Source: SKLM01 sp964575455 (GTDB taxonomy: Bacteria > Chloroflexota > Anaerolineae > B4-G1). Taken from it: a DNA stretch of 64,000 nucleotides. Under the pieces are notes generated by a model. It did no database searches and was not told the origin of the DNA. It saw only the letters and a list, made by a program, of their open reading frames with translations. A program made the position numbers and the translations under genes. The stretch is taken from contig CAZNRX010000012.1 of assembly GCA_964575455.1 (NCBI GenBank), positions 1-64,000 on the forward strand. Direction: 5' to 3'. Shown here piece after piece: positions 24,113-32,348 of this stretch (positions within the stretch are counted from its first letter, which is position 1; each line of letters starts with the position of its first letter).

Positions 24113-25696
24113 TCATCTCCTAGGCCCCTGGTTTCGTCTCAAGAGAAGCGCGGGTAGATGACGGATCTCCTCGCTGCCCAACAGCGCGGCCGCCGACAGG
24201 TACGTCGCGGCTCCTATTAACAGCCCACCCACACCGATCAGACGCGACCCAAGATCGGGCAGAGGCCCGGCTTCGCACACTAGACGGAAGCCAACGACCA
24301 CAGCTGCCATCAACGCCGACGCCGCCAGGGTCCGCGTCAGGGATACGAGCAGGGGCCGCGTCTCGATGGGTCTCAGCCGGCGCCAGGCCACGAGCAGAAG
24401 CAAGCTCACCTGGAGTCCCACGCCCAGGGAGTTGGAGAGCGCGATGGAGCCTTGGGCCAGGGAGGGGAGGAGCAACCACCCCACGATTGCGTTTGTCGCC
24501 AGCCCCGCCAAGGCGGCCCACAGCGGCGTCCACATGTCCTTCTGAGCGTAAAATAGCCGACTGGTCACCTCCAGGGCGCTGTGGAAGATCAGCCCGAGCG
24601 CGAAGAACTGGAGGGCCCTGAAGACCCGATCAGTGGTGGCTGTGTCGAACGCTCCCCCTTGGAAGAGAAGCACCGTCAACGGCCGGCCCAGCACGAGCAA
24701 TCCCACGGCTGCCGGCACAGCCAGCGCCAGCACCAGCCGCAGCGCCCAGGAAGCAGTGCGGCGCAGCCCGGCCCGATCTTGACGGTTGGCCAGGTCCGCC
24801 AGGGTGGGAAAGACGGTGATCCCCAGCGCGGTGCCGATGATGGTCTCTGGGAACTGCATCAGCCGCCAGCCGTATTCGTAGGCCGAGATTGCGCCTGCAG
24901 AAAGCCGGGAGCCGAGGTAGGTGGGCAGGACGAAGTTCAGGTAGGTGGCTCCCAGGCCCAGCATGCGCGGCCCTATCAGCCTGAGGAGCGCTTGCATGTC
25001 CGGATGGATCAGGGTGGGCCACCAGCGGGCGCGGAAGCGGACCAGACCCGGCACCAGAATCAGGAAGTAGGCCACGGCGCCACCCACGCCACCCCATGCC
25101 AGCCCGAAGATGCCCAAGCTGGGGGCCAGCCCGAGCATGCCCGCTATGCGCCCCAGCGTGTAGCAGACAGGTGCCAGGGCAGGGAGCAGGAAGTGTTGGT
25201 AGGCTCGCAGGACTCCTACCAGGATGCCGCTGATGGTGAATAGAAGCGTCTGGATCAGCACCAGGCGCATGAGCTTCGCGCCCAGAGCGATCTGCTCTGC
25301 GTCGAAGCCGGGGGCGACGGTCTGGATCACCTGCGGGGCGAAGAGGGCTGCCACGGCGCCAACGGCCGCCACGATCAGCAGGGCAAGGTTGACCACCGCG
25401 GAGACCAGACGCCAGGCTTCGTCGTGCTCGGCCCGCCCGATGCGGGCCGAGAGGATGGGGATGAGGGTGGTGGCCATGGCGCTCCCAGCGAGGATGGTGA
25501 ACAGGCCGTCGGGGAGCTCGAAAGCGGCGTAGTAGGCGTCGAGTTGGGCCGAGGCGCCGAACGTGCGGCTTATGACAATGTCGCGTATCATTCCAAGGGC
25601 TTTGTCACCGGCGAAGAGCACAGCGACGAGAACAGCGGAACGGGCGACGAACGATGCGTCGCCCGGGGAGGAGGAAGATTCTGACGAAGGTGCCAT
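24113..25696 (-). CDS. murJ: Lipid II flippase MurJ family protein
   Basis: 527-residue integral membrane protein of the MVF/MurJ family, with about 14 hydrophobic helices. The N-terminal RSAVLVAVLFAGDKALGMIR and DIVISRTFGASAQLDAYYAA carry the family pattern, including the conserved Arg/Asp residues of TM1-TM2, and GSAMATTLIPILSARIG follows. MurJ moves lipid-linked peptidoglycan precursor across the cytoplasmic membrane. The gene is monocistronic or at the end of a short - strand unit; the upstream MBL-fold gene is 69 bases away. Some family members instead export other polyprenyl-linked saccharides, so the lipid II substrate is inferred from family. Confidence 0.9.
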   Translation of the reverse strand: MAPSSESSSSPGDASFVARSAVLVAVLFAGDKALGMIRDIVISRTFGASAQLDAYYAAFELPDGLFTILAGSAMATTLIPILSARIGRAEHDEAWRLVSAVVNLALLIVAAVGAVAALFAPQVIQTVAPGFDAEQIALGAKLMRLVLIQTLLFTISGILVGVLRAYQHFLLPALAPVCYTLGRIAGMLGLAPSLGIFGLAWGGVGGAVAYFLILVPGLVRFRARWWPTLIHPDMQALLRLIGPRMLGLGATYLNFVLPTYLGSRLSAGAISAYEYGWRLMQFPETIIGTALGITVFPTLADLANRQDRAGLRRTASWALRLVLALAVPAAVGLLVLGRPLTVLLFQGGAFDTATTDRVFRALQFFALGLIFHSALEVTSRLFYAQKDMWTPLWAALAGLATNAIVGWLLLPSLAQGSIALSNSLGVGLQVSLLLLVAWRRLRPIETRPLLVSLTRTLAASALMAAVVVGFRLVCEAGPLPDLGSRLIGVGGLLIGAATYLSAAALLGSEEIRHLPALLLRRNQGPRR

Positions 25697-25765
25697 GTGA
25701 AATCAAAGACCTCCGAGGTTGGGGTGAGCGGGAGAAGCTTCGAAGGTCTGCGAAGTCGAGTGGAG

Positions 25766-26431
25766 CTACTCTATCTCCAAGATCACGACATCCACCGCTG
25801 CATTCTCCTTGAATGTCTGAGCAGCTTCTCGTGAGCCGATGCCGCGACCTACGTGCATGGGGATGGCCACCTTGGGATCAATGACCTCGGCGGCCTGCAC
25901 GGCCTCCTCAGCCGTCATCACGTAGACGCCGCTCACGGGTAGAAATGCGATGTCAATCTCTTTCAGACCTGCCATCTCCGGTATGTGATCCGTGTCCCCG
26001 GCATGGTAGATGCGCCTCGGCCCTGATGGCCCGTCGTCCAGTGTGACGACGAAGCCCACGTATCCAGCCTCCTGGGGGTGGAAAGGTTCCCCTGAGCTGC
26101 GGAACTTGTTCACGTTGTAGGCGGGCACGGCCTCTACGTCGATCCCCTTCACGTTGACTATGTCTCCGGGTTTCACCACGCGCACGTTCCCCGACAGCTT
26201 GGCGGCAGCAGAGGCAACGGTCACGATGACGGTGTCGGGGCCTTGGATCTTGGCTATGTCCTCCGCCGAGCAGTGATCGCGGTGGTTGTGGGAGATGAAG
26301 ATGACGTCTGCCTCGATGTGTACCTCGCCAAGTTCGTAGGGGTCGAAGTAGATCGTCTGCGGGCCGTAACACGAAGGGCACGAATCGATGCGAAAGGCGT
26401 CGTGGCCCAGCCAGTGAATGTGCTCCAGCAT
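25766..26431 (-). CDS. MBL-fold metal-dependent hydrolase with in-frame repeat insertion
   Basis: 221 residues of the UPF0173-like metallo-beta-lactamase fold. The metal-binding motif HNHRDH lies near residues 49-54 (ISHNHRDHCS), with later histidine and aspartate ligands in YHAGDTDHIPEM and the C-terminal PMHVG. Such proteins hydrolyse phosphoester or thioester-like bonds; the substrate is unknown. Residues 17-22, SCPSCY, are encoded by an 18-base copy of the CACGAA interspersed repeat (26366-26383 on the + strand) and sit between FRID and GPQTIYFDP, which are adjacent in typical relatives. GGGGAG precedes the ATG. The insertion falls in a surface turn before a beta strand and keeps the frame, so the protein may be functional. 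Confidence 0.88.
   Translation of the reverse strand: MLEHIHWLGHDAFRIDSCPSCYGPQTIYFDPYELGEVHIEADVIFISHNHRDHCSAEDIAKIQGPDTVIVTVASAAAKLSGNVRVVKPGDIVNVKGIDVEAVPAYNVNKFRSSGEPFHPQEAGYVGFVVTLDDGPSGPRRIYHAGDTDHIPEMAGLKEIDIAFLPVSGVYVMTAEEAVQAAEVIDPKVAIPMHVGRGIGSREAAQTFKENAAVDVVILEIE
26366..26383 (+). repeat. CACGAA interspersed repeat inside MBL-fold gene
   Basis: GTAACACGAAGGGCACGA, 17 of 18 bases identical to 36560-36577, which lies inside the M1-like lipoprotein gene in the same reading phase. It adds six codons to the coding sequence. Confidence 0.7.
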
Positions 26432-26559
26432 TTTTCACGCTCCCCTTGCTAAGGATGAGTGGTTCAGCTTCATGTGTGGGTGTGGCCTGTTCTCTCCCAT
26501 AAGAGTGGCGAAGCGCTGGCGCTCCTTTGCTCGCTTCGTAGCGCCCTACGAGCGGCGCC

Positions 26560-26970
26560 CTAGGCAGACGCAGGCTGAATGGCCGGTCGGAACTTGTAGC
26601 CGTAGATGATGGCGCCCTCCTCGCCGCTGCTCTGGACTCGACGGGTTACCATCTCCACAGGCATACCGATCTCTACCTGCTCGGTGTTCACGTCGGTGAG
26701 CTGGGCGGTGACCATGGGGCCCTCCTCGAGCCGCACCAGCGCCACGGTGTAGGGCGCGAACTCCTCAAAGTCCCGCGGGGCGTGGTAGACCGTGCTGTAG
26801 GAGTAGACCTCGCCGCGACCACTGAAGGCGACCTCCCTTTGTTCCACCGTCTCACATTCGGGGCAGACGTCGCGGGGCGGGAAGATTCGGGCGCCGCATT
26901 TCTCACAGACCTCTCCAACCAATCGATAGCGCTGTTGCTGTAGTCTCCAGTTCTTCGGAATGCTGTTCAT
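26560..26970 (-). CDS. DUF35 zinc-ribbon/OB-fold acyl-CoA-associated protein
   Basis: 136 residues from the ATG at 26970, chosen because AGGAGAG lies directly upstream; a longer frame exists. The N-terminal rubredoxin-like zinc ribbon has CEKCG near 21-25 and CPEC near 35-38, and an OB fold follows (GRGEVYSYSTVYHAPRDFEE, then VALVRLEEGPMVTAQL). In archaea this protein forms a complex with acetoacetyl-CoA thiolase and HMG-CoA synthase and channels the intermediate between them. Here it is 3' to genes for exactly those two enzymes in the same orientation, so the same complex is expected. Confidence 0.9.
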   Translation of the reverse strand: MNSIPKNWRLQQQRYRLVGEVCEKCGARIFPPRDVCPECETVEQREVAFSGRGEVYSYSTVYHAPRDFEEFAPYTVALVRLEEGPMVTAQLTDVNTEQVEIGMPVEMVTRRVQSSGEEGAIIYGYKFRPAIQPASA

Positions 26971-27051
26971 TATACTCTCCTGACAACTCTCTCTGTGTAA
27001 GGGTCGGGTGTCTTGCACACGGCTTGAGGTTAGGAACGTGCAAGGCACCGT

Positions 27052-28212
27052 CTAGTCCGCTATGCTCTCCAAGATGTGCGTGATGACCGTCGCGCCGCTG
27101 CCGCCGATGTTCTGCGCCATGCCCAGTCGCGCGCCTTTCACCTGGTTCTCGCCGGCCAGGCCGCGCAGCTGTTGCACGACCTCGGTGACCTGGTAAACAC
27201 CAGTGGCTCCGACGGGATGACCGCGGGCCTTCAGCCCTCCCATCGTGGTTACCGGTATGCGTCCGTCGATGCCGATCTGGCCCTCCAGGGCCAGCTCGAG
27301 CCCCTTCCCTTTCTCCGCAAATCCGGCTGCCTCCAGGCTGAGGGTTGCCATGATGCTGAAGGCGTCGTGCAGCTCGAAGAGATCGATGTCCGCGGGACCG
27401 ACGCCGGCTTGCTGGTAGGCGCGGTGGGTTGAGAGCCGCGCTCCTTCCAGCACCAGGGGGCCCCGCCGATCGTGGATCGCAAGTGTGTCGGTGCCCACGC
27501 TTGAGGCAGCGATACGCACCGGCGCCGTCGAGTGGGCATGAGCTTGATCCTCGGCCACCAATACAATCGCGGCCGCGCCATCGCAGATGGGCGAGCTGTC
27601 GAGCAAGTTGATGGGATCGGAGATCATGCGCGCCCTCGCGAACTTCTCTGCGCTCACAGGGAAGCGGAATATCGCGTAGGGATTGTTGACGGCGTTGCGA
27701 TGGGCGTTGACGGCGAAGGGGGCGAAATCCTGGTGGCTGTAGCCATATTCGTGCATGTAGCGCTTCATAAGCAGGGCGTTGAGTGTGACGAAGGATGCCC
27801 CCTGCGCGGCCTCGTAGTCAGCATCGGCGGCCATCGCCAGCGCCGCTGTCGTATCGGGGCCAAGGGTGTCGGTCATTTTCTCCACCCCAACCACGATCAC
27901 GATGTCCGCCAACCCACCGGCAACGGCCATATATCCCACACGCAGCGCGGCGGCGCCAGAGGCGCATGCGGCCTCGATCTTGAATGCCTCGATGCCTCGC
28001 AGCCCGGCGAAGTCGGCGACCAGCGCTCCGAGATGCTCCTGCCCCTCCAACTCGCCGGACAGCATATTGCCGACGTAGAGCGCATCGGCGTTCATCACGC
28101 CTGCATTTGCCATAGCAGACTGGACTGCCTTCAGCGCCAGGTGGCGCAGGCTGACGCCCCAGTGCTCTCCAACTTTGGTCTGACCTACTCCGATAATGGC
28201 AACGTCTCTCAT
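27052..28212 (-). CDS. Archaeal-type acetoacetyl-CoA thiolase
   Basis: 386 residues of the SCP2/archaeal thiolase type, condensing two acetyl-CoA to acetoacetyl-CoA at the start of the mevalonate pathway. The nucleophilic Cys is in IEAACASGAAALRVG near residue 84, the substrate-site His in LFELHDAFSIMATL near 287 (HDAF, as in the archaeal/SCP2 group rather than NEAF), and the catalytic His in GGLKARGHPVGATGVYQ near 335. It lies 81 bases from the DUF35 gene and 89 bases from the HMG-CoA synthase gene, the latter gap being filled by an interspersed repeat. The function is strongly supported by context. Confidence 0.92.
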   Translation of the reverse strand: MRDVAIIGVGQTKVGEHWGVSLRHLALKAVQSAMANAGVMNADALYVGNMLSGELEGQEHLGALVADFAGLRGIEAFKIEAACASGAAALRVGYMAVAGGLADIVIVVGVEKMTDTLGPDTTAALAMAADADYEAAQGASFVTLNALLMKRYMHEYGYSHQDFAPFAVNAHRNAVNNPYAIFRFPVSAEKFARARMISDPINLLDSSPICDGAAAIVLVAEDQAHAHSTAPVRIAASSVGTDTLAIHDRRGPLVLEGARLSTHRAYQQAGVGPADIDLFELHDAFSIMATLSLEAAGFAEKGKGLELALEGQIGIDGRIPVTTMGGLKARGHPVGATGVYQVTEVVQQLRGLAGENQVKGARLGMAQNIGGSGATVITHILESIAD

Positions 28213-28248
28213 CTAACCGGTCTCTTACCTGTTTGATCAGCTATCTAC

Positions 28249-28301
28249 GGCGGCACTTTGGCTCTTCGAGCTTGTCGCTTTGAGCCGCACTACCAACATT
28301 C
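28249..28301 (+). repeat. Third copy of the GGCGGCACT...GCACTAC repeat
   Basis: Shares GGCTCTTCGAGCTTGTCGCT and flanking GGCGGCACT and GAGC.GCACT with 24004-24057, about 4.2 kb away. It occupies the gap between the HMG-CoA synthase and thiolase genes. Confidence 0.65.
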
Positions 28302-29381
28302 TCATTTGATCAACTTCTTGGTGTAACGCACGTAAGTTGCGTAGTCGATCTCTACGCGGCGCGCGATGTAGTCGAGTGTCTTCGGCGCTCGCTGCTGCCG
28401 CTCTACAATCGCCTCGGTCATCCGGAGCGAGATCGCGTCTGAGCCCGCTCCGGAACCATAGCTTGCCAGCAATACGCGCTGACCGGGCTCTGCCACGTCC
28501 AGGATGGCGGTCAATCCCAGGGGCGACGAGCCGGCGTAAGCATTTCCAATCTCATTGACCAGGAGCCCGTCCTTGATTTGCTCCATGGTGAAGCCCAGCC
28601 GTCTTCCTATCTTGATGGGGAACTTCACGTTGGGCTGGTGGAAGACGGCGTAGTCGTAGTCCTCTGGCTCTGCACCCAGCTCTGTCATCAACGCTTCCAC
28701 AGCGCCTGCGATGTGGGTGAAGTAGGCGGGTTGCCCAGTGAAGCGCCCCCCGTGAGATGGATAGCGCTGATAGGCGCGTCTCCAGAAATCGGGAATGTCC
28801 GTGGCGTAGGAGAGGGAGCCCTCGAAGACGGCCAGCGCTCCGTCCGCTGGCCCAATAAGGAAGGCGGCGCTCCCGGCGGCGGCTGTGTACTCCAGCGCGT
28901 CTGAGGGCTGGGCCTGCGCCGTGTCTGAGCCGATGGTCAGAGCGTAGCGTGCCATATTCGAGCCGACGAACCCAATCGCCGCCTGGAGCGCCTCTGTGCC
29001 CGCCTTGCAAGCGAACTCCCAGTCACCGGCCTGCGTATAGGGCGTGATACCCATCGCCTCGGCCACGATGGTCGAGGTGGGTTTGACGGCGTAGGGGTGG
29101 GACTCGCTGCCAACCCACACGGCTCGGATCTCTGTAGGATCCACGTTGTTGGCGCGGGCCATGCTGTTGCGGGCAGCCTCCAGGGACATGGTCACCACGT
29201 CTTCGTCCGGTCCTGGCACCGATTTCTCTTTGATCGGCGTGCCACCCTTGCCGTCCATCCATATGCGAGCGATCTCAGTGGCCGGCAGTCGATAGCGCGG
29301 CAGATAGGCGCCATAGCCGACAATGCCCACCTCTCGGTCGGGCTTAAGCATTGCGGCTGTCGCTGGGTTCTTCTCTCTCAT
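28302..29381 (-). CDS. Archaeal-type hydroxymethylglutaryl-CoA synthase
   Basis: About 359 residues. Condenses acetoacetyl-CoA with acetyl-CoA to HMG-CoA. The family start pattern VGIVGYGAYLPRYRL is present near residue 20; catalytic residues are the Cys in WEFACKAGTEALQAA near 125, the Glu in WVGSESHPYAVKP, and the His in AVFHQPNVKFP near 247. Start assignment is uncertain: a GTG at 29387 and ATGs at 29381 and 29351 are in frame, and the first two fall in a CACGAA repeat, so the N-terminal dozen residues may come from repeat sequence or not be translated. It lies in the mevalonate operon between HMG-CoA reductase and thiolase. Confidence 0.93.
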   Translation of the reverse strand: MREKNPATAAMLKPDREVGIVGYGAYLPRYRLPATEIARIWMDGKGGTPIKEKSVPGPDEDVVTMSLEAARNSMARANNVDPTEIRAVWVGSESHPYAVKPTSTIVAEAMGITPYTQAGDWEFACKAGTEALQAAIGFVGSNMARYALTIGSDTAQAQPSDALEYTAAAGSAAFLIGPADGALAVFEGSLSYATDIPDFWRRAYQRYPSHGGRFTGQPAYFTHIAGAVEALMTELGAEPEDYDYAVFHQPNVKFPIKIGRRLGFTMEQIKDGLLVNEIGNAYAGSSPLGLTAILDVAEPGQRVLLASYGSGAGSDAISLRMTEAIVERQQRAPKTLDYIARRVEIDYATYVRYTKKLIK

Positions 29382-29384
29382 AAT

Positions 29385-29572
29385 CACGAAGGGCGCGAAT
29401 CAGTAGCAGGAAAGGCACGGAAACACGAATAGCACGAATCTATATGCGATCCTCTCCACAAGTTTAGCATGAGCTTCAGATGAGTCGCAATGGGACTTTT
29501 GGGTTACTCAACACGAAAACACGAATGGCACGAAACACGAGAACATGATGGCACGAAACCTGAAAGGCACAC
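29385..29572 (+). repeat. Two CACGAA repeat clusters between HMG-CoA reductase and HMG-CoA synthase genes
   Basis: Cluster one at 29385-29440 (CACGAAGGGCGCGAA, then AAAGGCACGGAAACACGAA) and cluster two at 29510-29572 (CACGAAAACACGAATGGCACG and so on) separated by about 70 unique bases. They fill most of the 200-base gap inside the operon. Confidence 0.65.
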
Positions 29573-29583
29573 AGGCGGTGCAG

Positions 29584-30882
29584 TCACCCACGCAGCTGGG
29601 CCAAGACACTCTCGGCTCGATCAGGGCGAATGGTGCCCTGGCTGACCATTCTGCTCGCCACCTGTTCGATTTCCGTGCCGCTGGCGCCAGCGGCGATGGC
29701 CACCTGACGGGCGTGAAGCTGCATGTGCCCTTTCTGAATACCCTCGGTCGCCAGCGCTCGCAGCGCGGCCAGGTTCTGCGCCAACCCGACGGCGGCGATG
29801 GTCTCTGCCAGATCCCGAGCCGTCTCTACTCGCAGTATCTTGAGCGCCACCTGAGCTGCGGGATGCACTCGCGTCGCGCCGCCCACTATGCCCACGCTCA
29901 GAGGCATCTCCAGCGTGCCTACGAGATTGCCATCGGCGTCTTGCGCCCAGCTGCTCAAACTGGTGTACTGACCATCGCGAGCAGCATAGGCGTGAGCTCC
30001 TGCTTCGACCGCTCGCCAGTCGTTGCCGGTGGCGAGCACGACCGCGTCCACGCCATTCATGATGCCTTTGTTGTGCGTGGCGGCCCGATAGGGGTCCGCA
30101 TCCGCGAACGCAGCCGCCTCCACGATGCCCTGCACCACCTCTTGCCTGGAGAATGCTTCAGCTTCGGAACTTGCAAAAGCCAACGTCTCGGCCGGTATGG
30201 TGCAGCGAGCCCGGGCCAGCCGTCGGTCGGCCAGGTTGGATAGAATCCGCAGCAGGACGCGCCCCCCGGTGATGCTTTCGATGTGTGGGGCGAGCGCTTC
30301 ACAGGCGGTGTTGACTGCGTTGGCGCCCATCGCGTCACGACAATCGACGATCAGGTGCACGATCACCATTGGGCCAGCGGGGGACGTTTCAATGACGCGT
30401 GCCTCCAGGTCTCGCGCGCCGCCGCCCAGCTCCAACAGGATGGGATCGGTCTCGTTTGCCCGCGCCAGCAGTTCCTCACGTGCCGCCAGGATGTCGAAGC
30501 GCGCCGAGTTGGGATCTGCGACGTCGAGCACCTGAATCTGGCCGATCATCTCCGAGGGCGTGGTGGTGGCCTTGAAGCCGCCCCCTGTACGCGCCAGCTT
30601 GGCGGCAAAGGATGCGCCGGCCACAACGGATGGTTCCTCGATGACCATCGGAACCAGCACGTCCTGGCCATTGATCAGGAAGTTGACGGCGATGCCCAAC
30701 GGCAGCGCATGGCGCCCCACCACGTTCTCGATCATCTGATCCGCTCGTTCCTGATCGAGCCCCATGGTGCCGCGCAGAGTCGCTGTCTCCTCCTTGGTCA
30801 GGTCTGCCCAAGCAGCAATAGTCTCGACGCGCTCGTCCAGCGTCTTGTTGTAGAATCCCGCGAGCCGCGATGATCGTCCCAT
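29584..30882 (-). CDS. Class II hydroxymethylglutaryl-CoA reductase
   Basis: About 432 residues, class II (degradative-type sequence) HMG-CoA reductase, interconverting HMG-CoA and mevalonate with NAD(P)H. Catalytic residues are Glu in VIEEPSVVAGAS near 84, Lys in ATHNKGIMNG near 262, Asp in DCRDAMGANAVN near 181 and the C-terminal His in GHMQLHARQV near 390. The ATG at 30882 gives the usual family N-terminus MGRSSRLAGFYNKT; an ATG eight codons upstream is also possible. It is the first gene of the operon that continues with HMG-CoA synthase, thiolase and DUF35. Class II enzymes can run in the biosynthetic direction in bacteria with a mevalonate pathway, as inferred here. Later mevalonate kinases are not in the window. 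Confidence 0.94.
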   Translation of the reverse strand: MGRSSRLAGFYNKTLDERVETIAAWADLTKEETATLRGTMGLDQERADQMIENVVGRHALPLGIAVNFLINGQDVLVPMVIEEPSVVAGASFAAKLARTGGGFKATTTPSEMIGQIQVLDVADPNSARFDILAAREELLARANETDPILLELGGGARDLEARVIETSPAGPMVIVHLIVDCRDAMGANAVNTACEALAPHIESITGGRVLLRILSNLADRRLARARCTIPAETLAFASSEAEAFSRQEVVQGIVEAAAFADADPYRAATHNKGIMNGVDAVVLATGNDWRAVEAGAHAYAARDGQYTSLSSWAQDADGNLVGTLEMPLSVGIVGGATRVHPAAQVALKILRVETARDLAETIAAVGLAQNLAALRALATEGIQKGHMQLHARQVAIAAGASGTEIEQVASRMVSQGTIRPDRAESVLAQLRG

Positions 30883-30922
30883 AACGTGTTTCCGTCCAGT
30901 GTGCATACCAATAACACATCAA

Positions 30923-30952
30923 GACCGCCGGACGACATAGTCTCCGGCGGTC
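30923..30952 (-). promoter_or_regulatory. Perfect 10-bp hairpin in the HMG-CoA reductase leader
   Basis: GACCGCCGGA and TCCGGCGGTC are separated by a 10-base loop. On the minus strand a TATAAT sequence at 30964-30969 would place the transcript start near 30957, so the hairpin would form the very 5' end of the mRNA, about 40 bases before the start codon. It may stabilise the mRNA or regulate translation; no known motif is recognised. Confidence 0.45.
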
Positions 30953-30963
30953 ACTCATGTGCA

Positions 30964-30969
30964 ATTATA
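30964..30969 (-). promoter_or_regulatory. Putative -10 element of the mevalonate operon
   Basis: TATAAT on the minus strand, 80-odd bases upstream of the HMG-CoA reductase start. I do not find a good -35 sequence at the right distance, so the call rests on the -10 match and position. Confidence 0.4.
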
Positions 30970-31029
30970 CCACGCGCCCGCTCTCAAAACCTATCAAACT
31001 GCCATCTATCGCTTCCCAAAAGCTCCCGA

Positions 31030-31140
31030 TAGCGAGTCAGCGACACGAAGGGCGCGAAACAGGGAGGACACGAAACACGAAAGGCATGAAGGAAGCGGAG
31101 CACGAAGGGGACGAAGGGCGCGAGACGCGAAGGGCACGAA
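31030..31140 (+). repeat. Longest CACGAA repeat cluster
   Basis: About 110 bases made almost wholly of variants of CACGAAGGGCGCGAAA and CACGAAAGGCATGAA, beginning with AGCGAGTCAGCGA shared with 21795. It lies between the metallophosphoesterase stop and the HMG-CoA reductase promoter region. Confidence 0.7.
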
Positions 31141-31152
31141 GGTGCAGGGATC

Positions 31153-32334
31153 CTACTTGCCGGACAAGGTCCATACGATGACTTCTGGCGGCGAAAGGAA
31201 GCGCGCGCGGGGGGCACCCAGACCTTCCATCCCCAGCCCTCGGCTCACGTAGAGGGTGGTCCTACCCTTTTCATACCGCCCCATCTCGTAGCGCTTCCAG
31301 AACGCCGAGCTGGTGAGGAGTGCTCCGAAGAACGGGAGGCGCAGCTGTCCGCCGTGTGTATGGCCGCAGAGGTAGAGATCGACGCCGAGCTCGACCGCCT
31401 CTGGCATCAAGTCAGGGGAGTGATAGAGGAGCAGGGTAAATAGATCGTCGGGGACGTCGCTCAGAACGCGGCGCAGGCGCGGGACATCCCGTGAGCGCTC
31501 ACGGGTGCAGCGCAGCCCAGCGAGGCAGATCCTATGGCTGTTGATCTCCAGGTACACGACCTCATCCAGCAGCCAGGTTACGTCAATCCCGTCGAAGATC
31601 TCGGGCACCACCCCTTTGAGATCCACCGGCGGGCTGCCGGTGATGGCGTAGATGGGAGCGGGAGAACGCTCGCACAGCTCCTCCAGTAGGCCACGAGCCT
31701 CAGCCTGCGCATCTGGATCGCGAACACTTGAGAGATTGAGGTAATCGCCGGTCAAGACGATCAGATCGGGATCGAGATCCTCGACCAGGTTGAGAAGCTT
31801 GATCTCCCGGGGTGTGATGCGTTCGACGTGCAGATCACTGATGTGGAGAAGGCGAATCGAGGACCTCGATCTCGGCGGGAGCGTGTCCTCGAGTTTGGAA
31901 GAGCGCAACTCGGCACGCGTGACCTGGACGTGGAACGGCTCGATCCAGAGCGCATAGAGGGAGGCGGCAGCGATGATGAGCTGTACGCCAGCGACCCCTA
32001 ATAGGGCGGGTTGCGTACCCCGGAGCAGGCCTGCTGTGACAGTGACCCCGGTGCGGAGGAGCGTCAGGGCCAGCAACGGGGGCGTGACGGGGCCGAAAGA
32101 GCGCTCCAGGTGTGGCAGAAGCGCCAATCCAAGGCCATCGAGGAGGATGAATAAGGCGGACAGGATGGCTGCGGAGATGTGGAGGCTGGTCCACGGCCAG
32201 GCGGCGATGGCGGTGAGCGCCAACCACGCTGGCGTCAGGGCGAGGGTTGGAATTCGACCCAGTAACTCGGTTGCGACCAGGACGATGTGAAGCGCGCGCG
32301 GCCGATAGTCGGGAGGGTGAAAGGTGTCGCTCAA
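31153..32334 (-). CDS. Membrane metallophosphoesterase (YkuE-like) lacking the GNHD motif
   Basis: 393 residues, TTG start. Three to four hydrophobic helices fill residues 15-130, then a calcineurin-like phosphoesterase domain starts with HISDLHV (metal ligands Asp167, His169), LTGDYLN near 195 and CGHTHGGQ at 323-330. The central motif that should read GNHD/E, which supplies a bridging metal ligand and the catalytic histidine, reads GSPPVD at 233-238. The other motifs are intact. The domain architecture is that of YkuE-type phosphohydrolases acting outside or on lipids, but catalysis would need to differ or be lost. It follows the GDPD gene by 14 bases and probably shares its transcript. Confidence 0.85.
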   Translation of the reverse strand: MSDTFHPPDYRPRALHIVLVATELLGRIPTLALTPAWLALTAIAAWPWTSLHISAAILSALFILLDGLGLALLPHLERSFGPVTPPLLALTLLRTGVTVTAGLLRGTQPALLGVAGVQLIIAAASLYALWIEPFHVQVTRAELRSSKLEDTLPPRSRSSIRLLHISDLHVERITPREIKLLNLVEDLDPDLIVLTGDYLNLSSVRDPDAQAEARGLLEELCERSPAPIYAITGSPPVDLKGVVPEIFDGIDVTWLLDEVVYLEINSHRICLAGLRCTRERSRDVPRLRRVLSDVPDDLFTLLLYHSPDLMPEAVELGVDLYLCGHTHGGQLRLPFFGALLTSSAFWKRYEMGRYEKGRTTLYVSRGLGMEGLGAPRARFLSPPEVIVWTLSGK

Positions 32335-32348
32335 CTAGGGGATGTTCC

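Noticed and set aside
26366..26383. CPSC as a genuine zinc site in the MBL-fold protein
   Set aside because: The two cysteines come from the interspersed repeat, and the same residues appear in an unrelated signal peptide.
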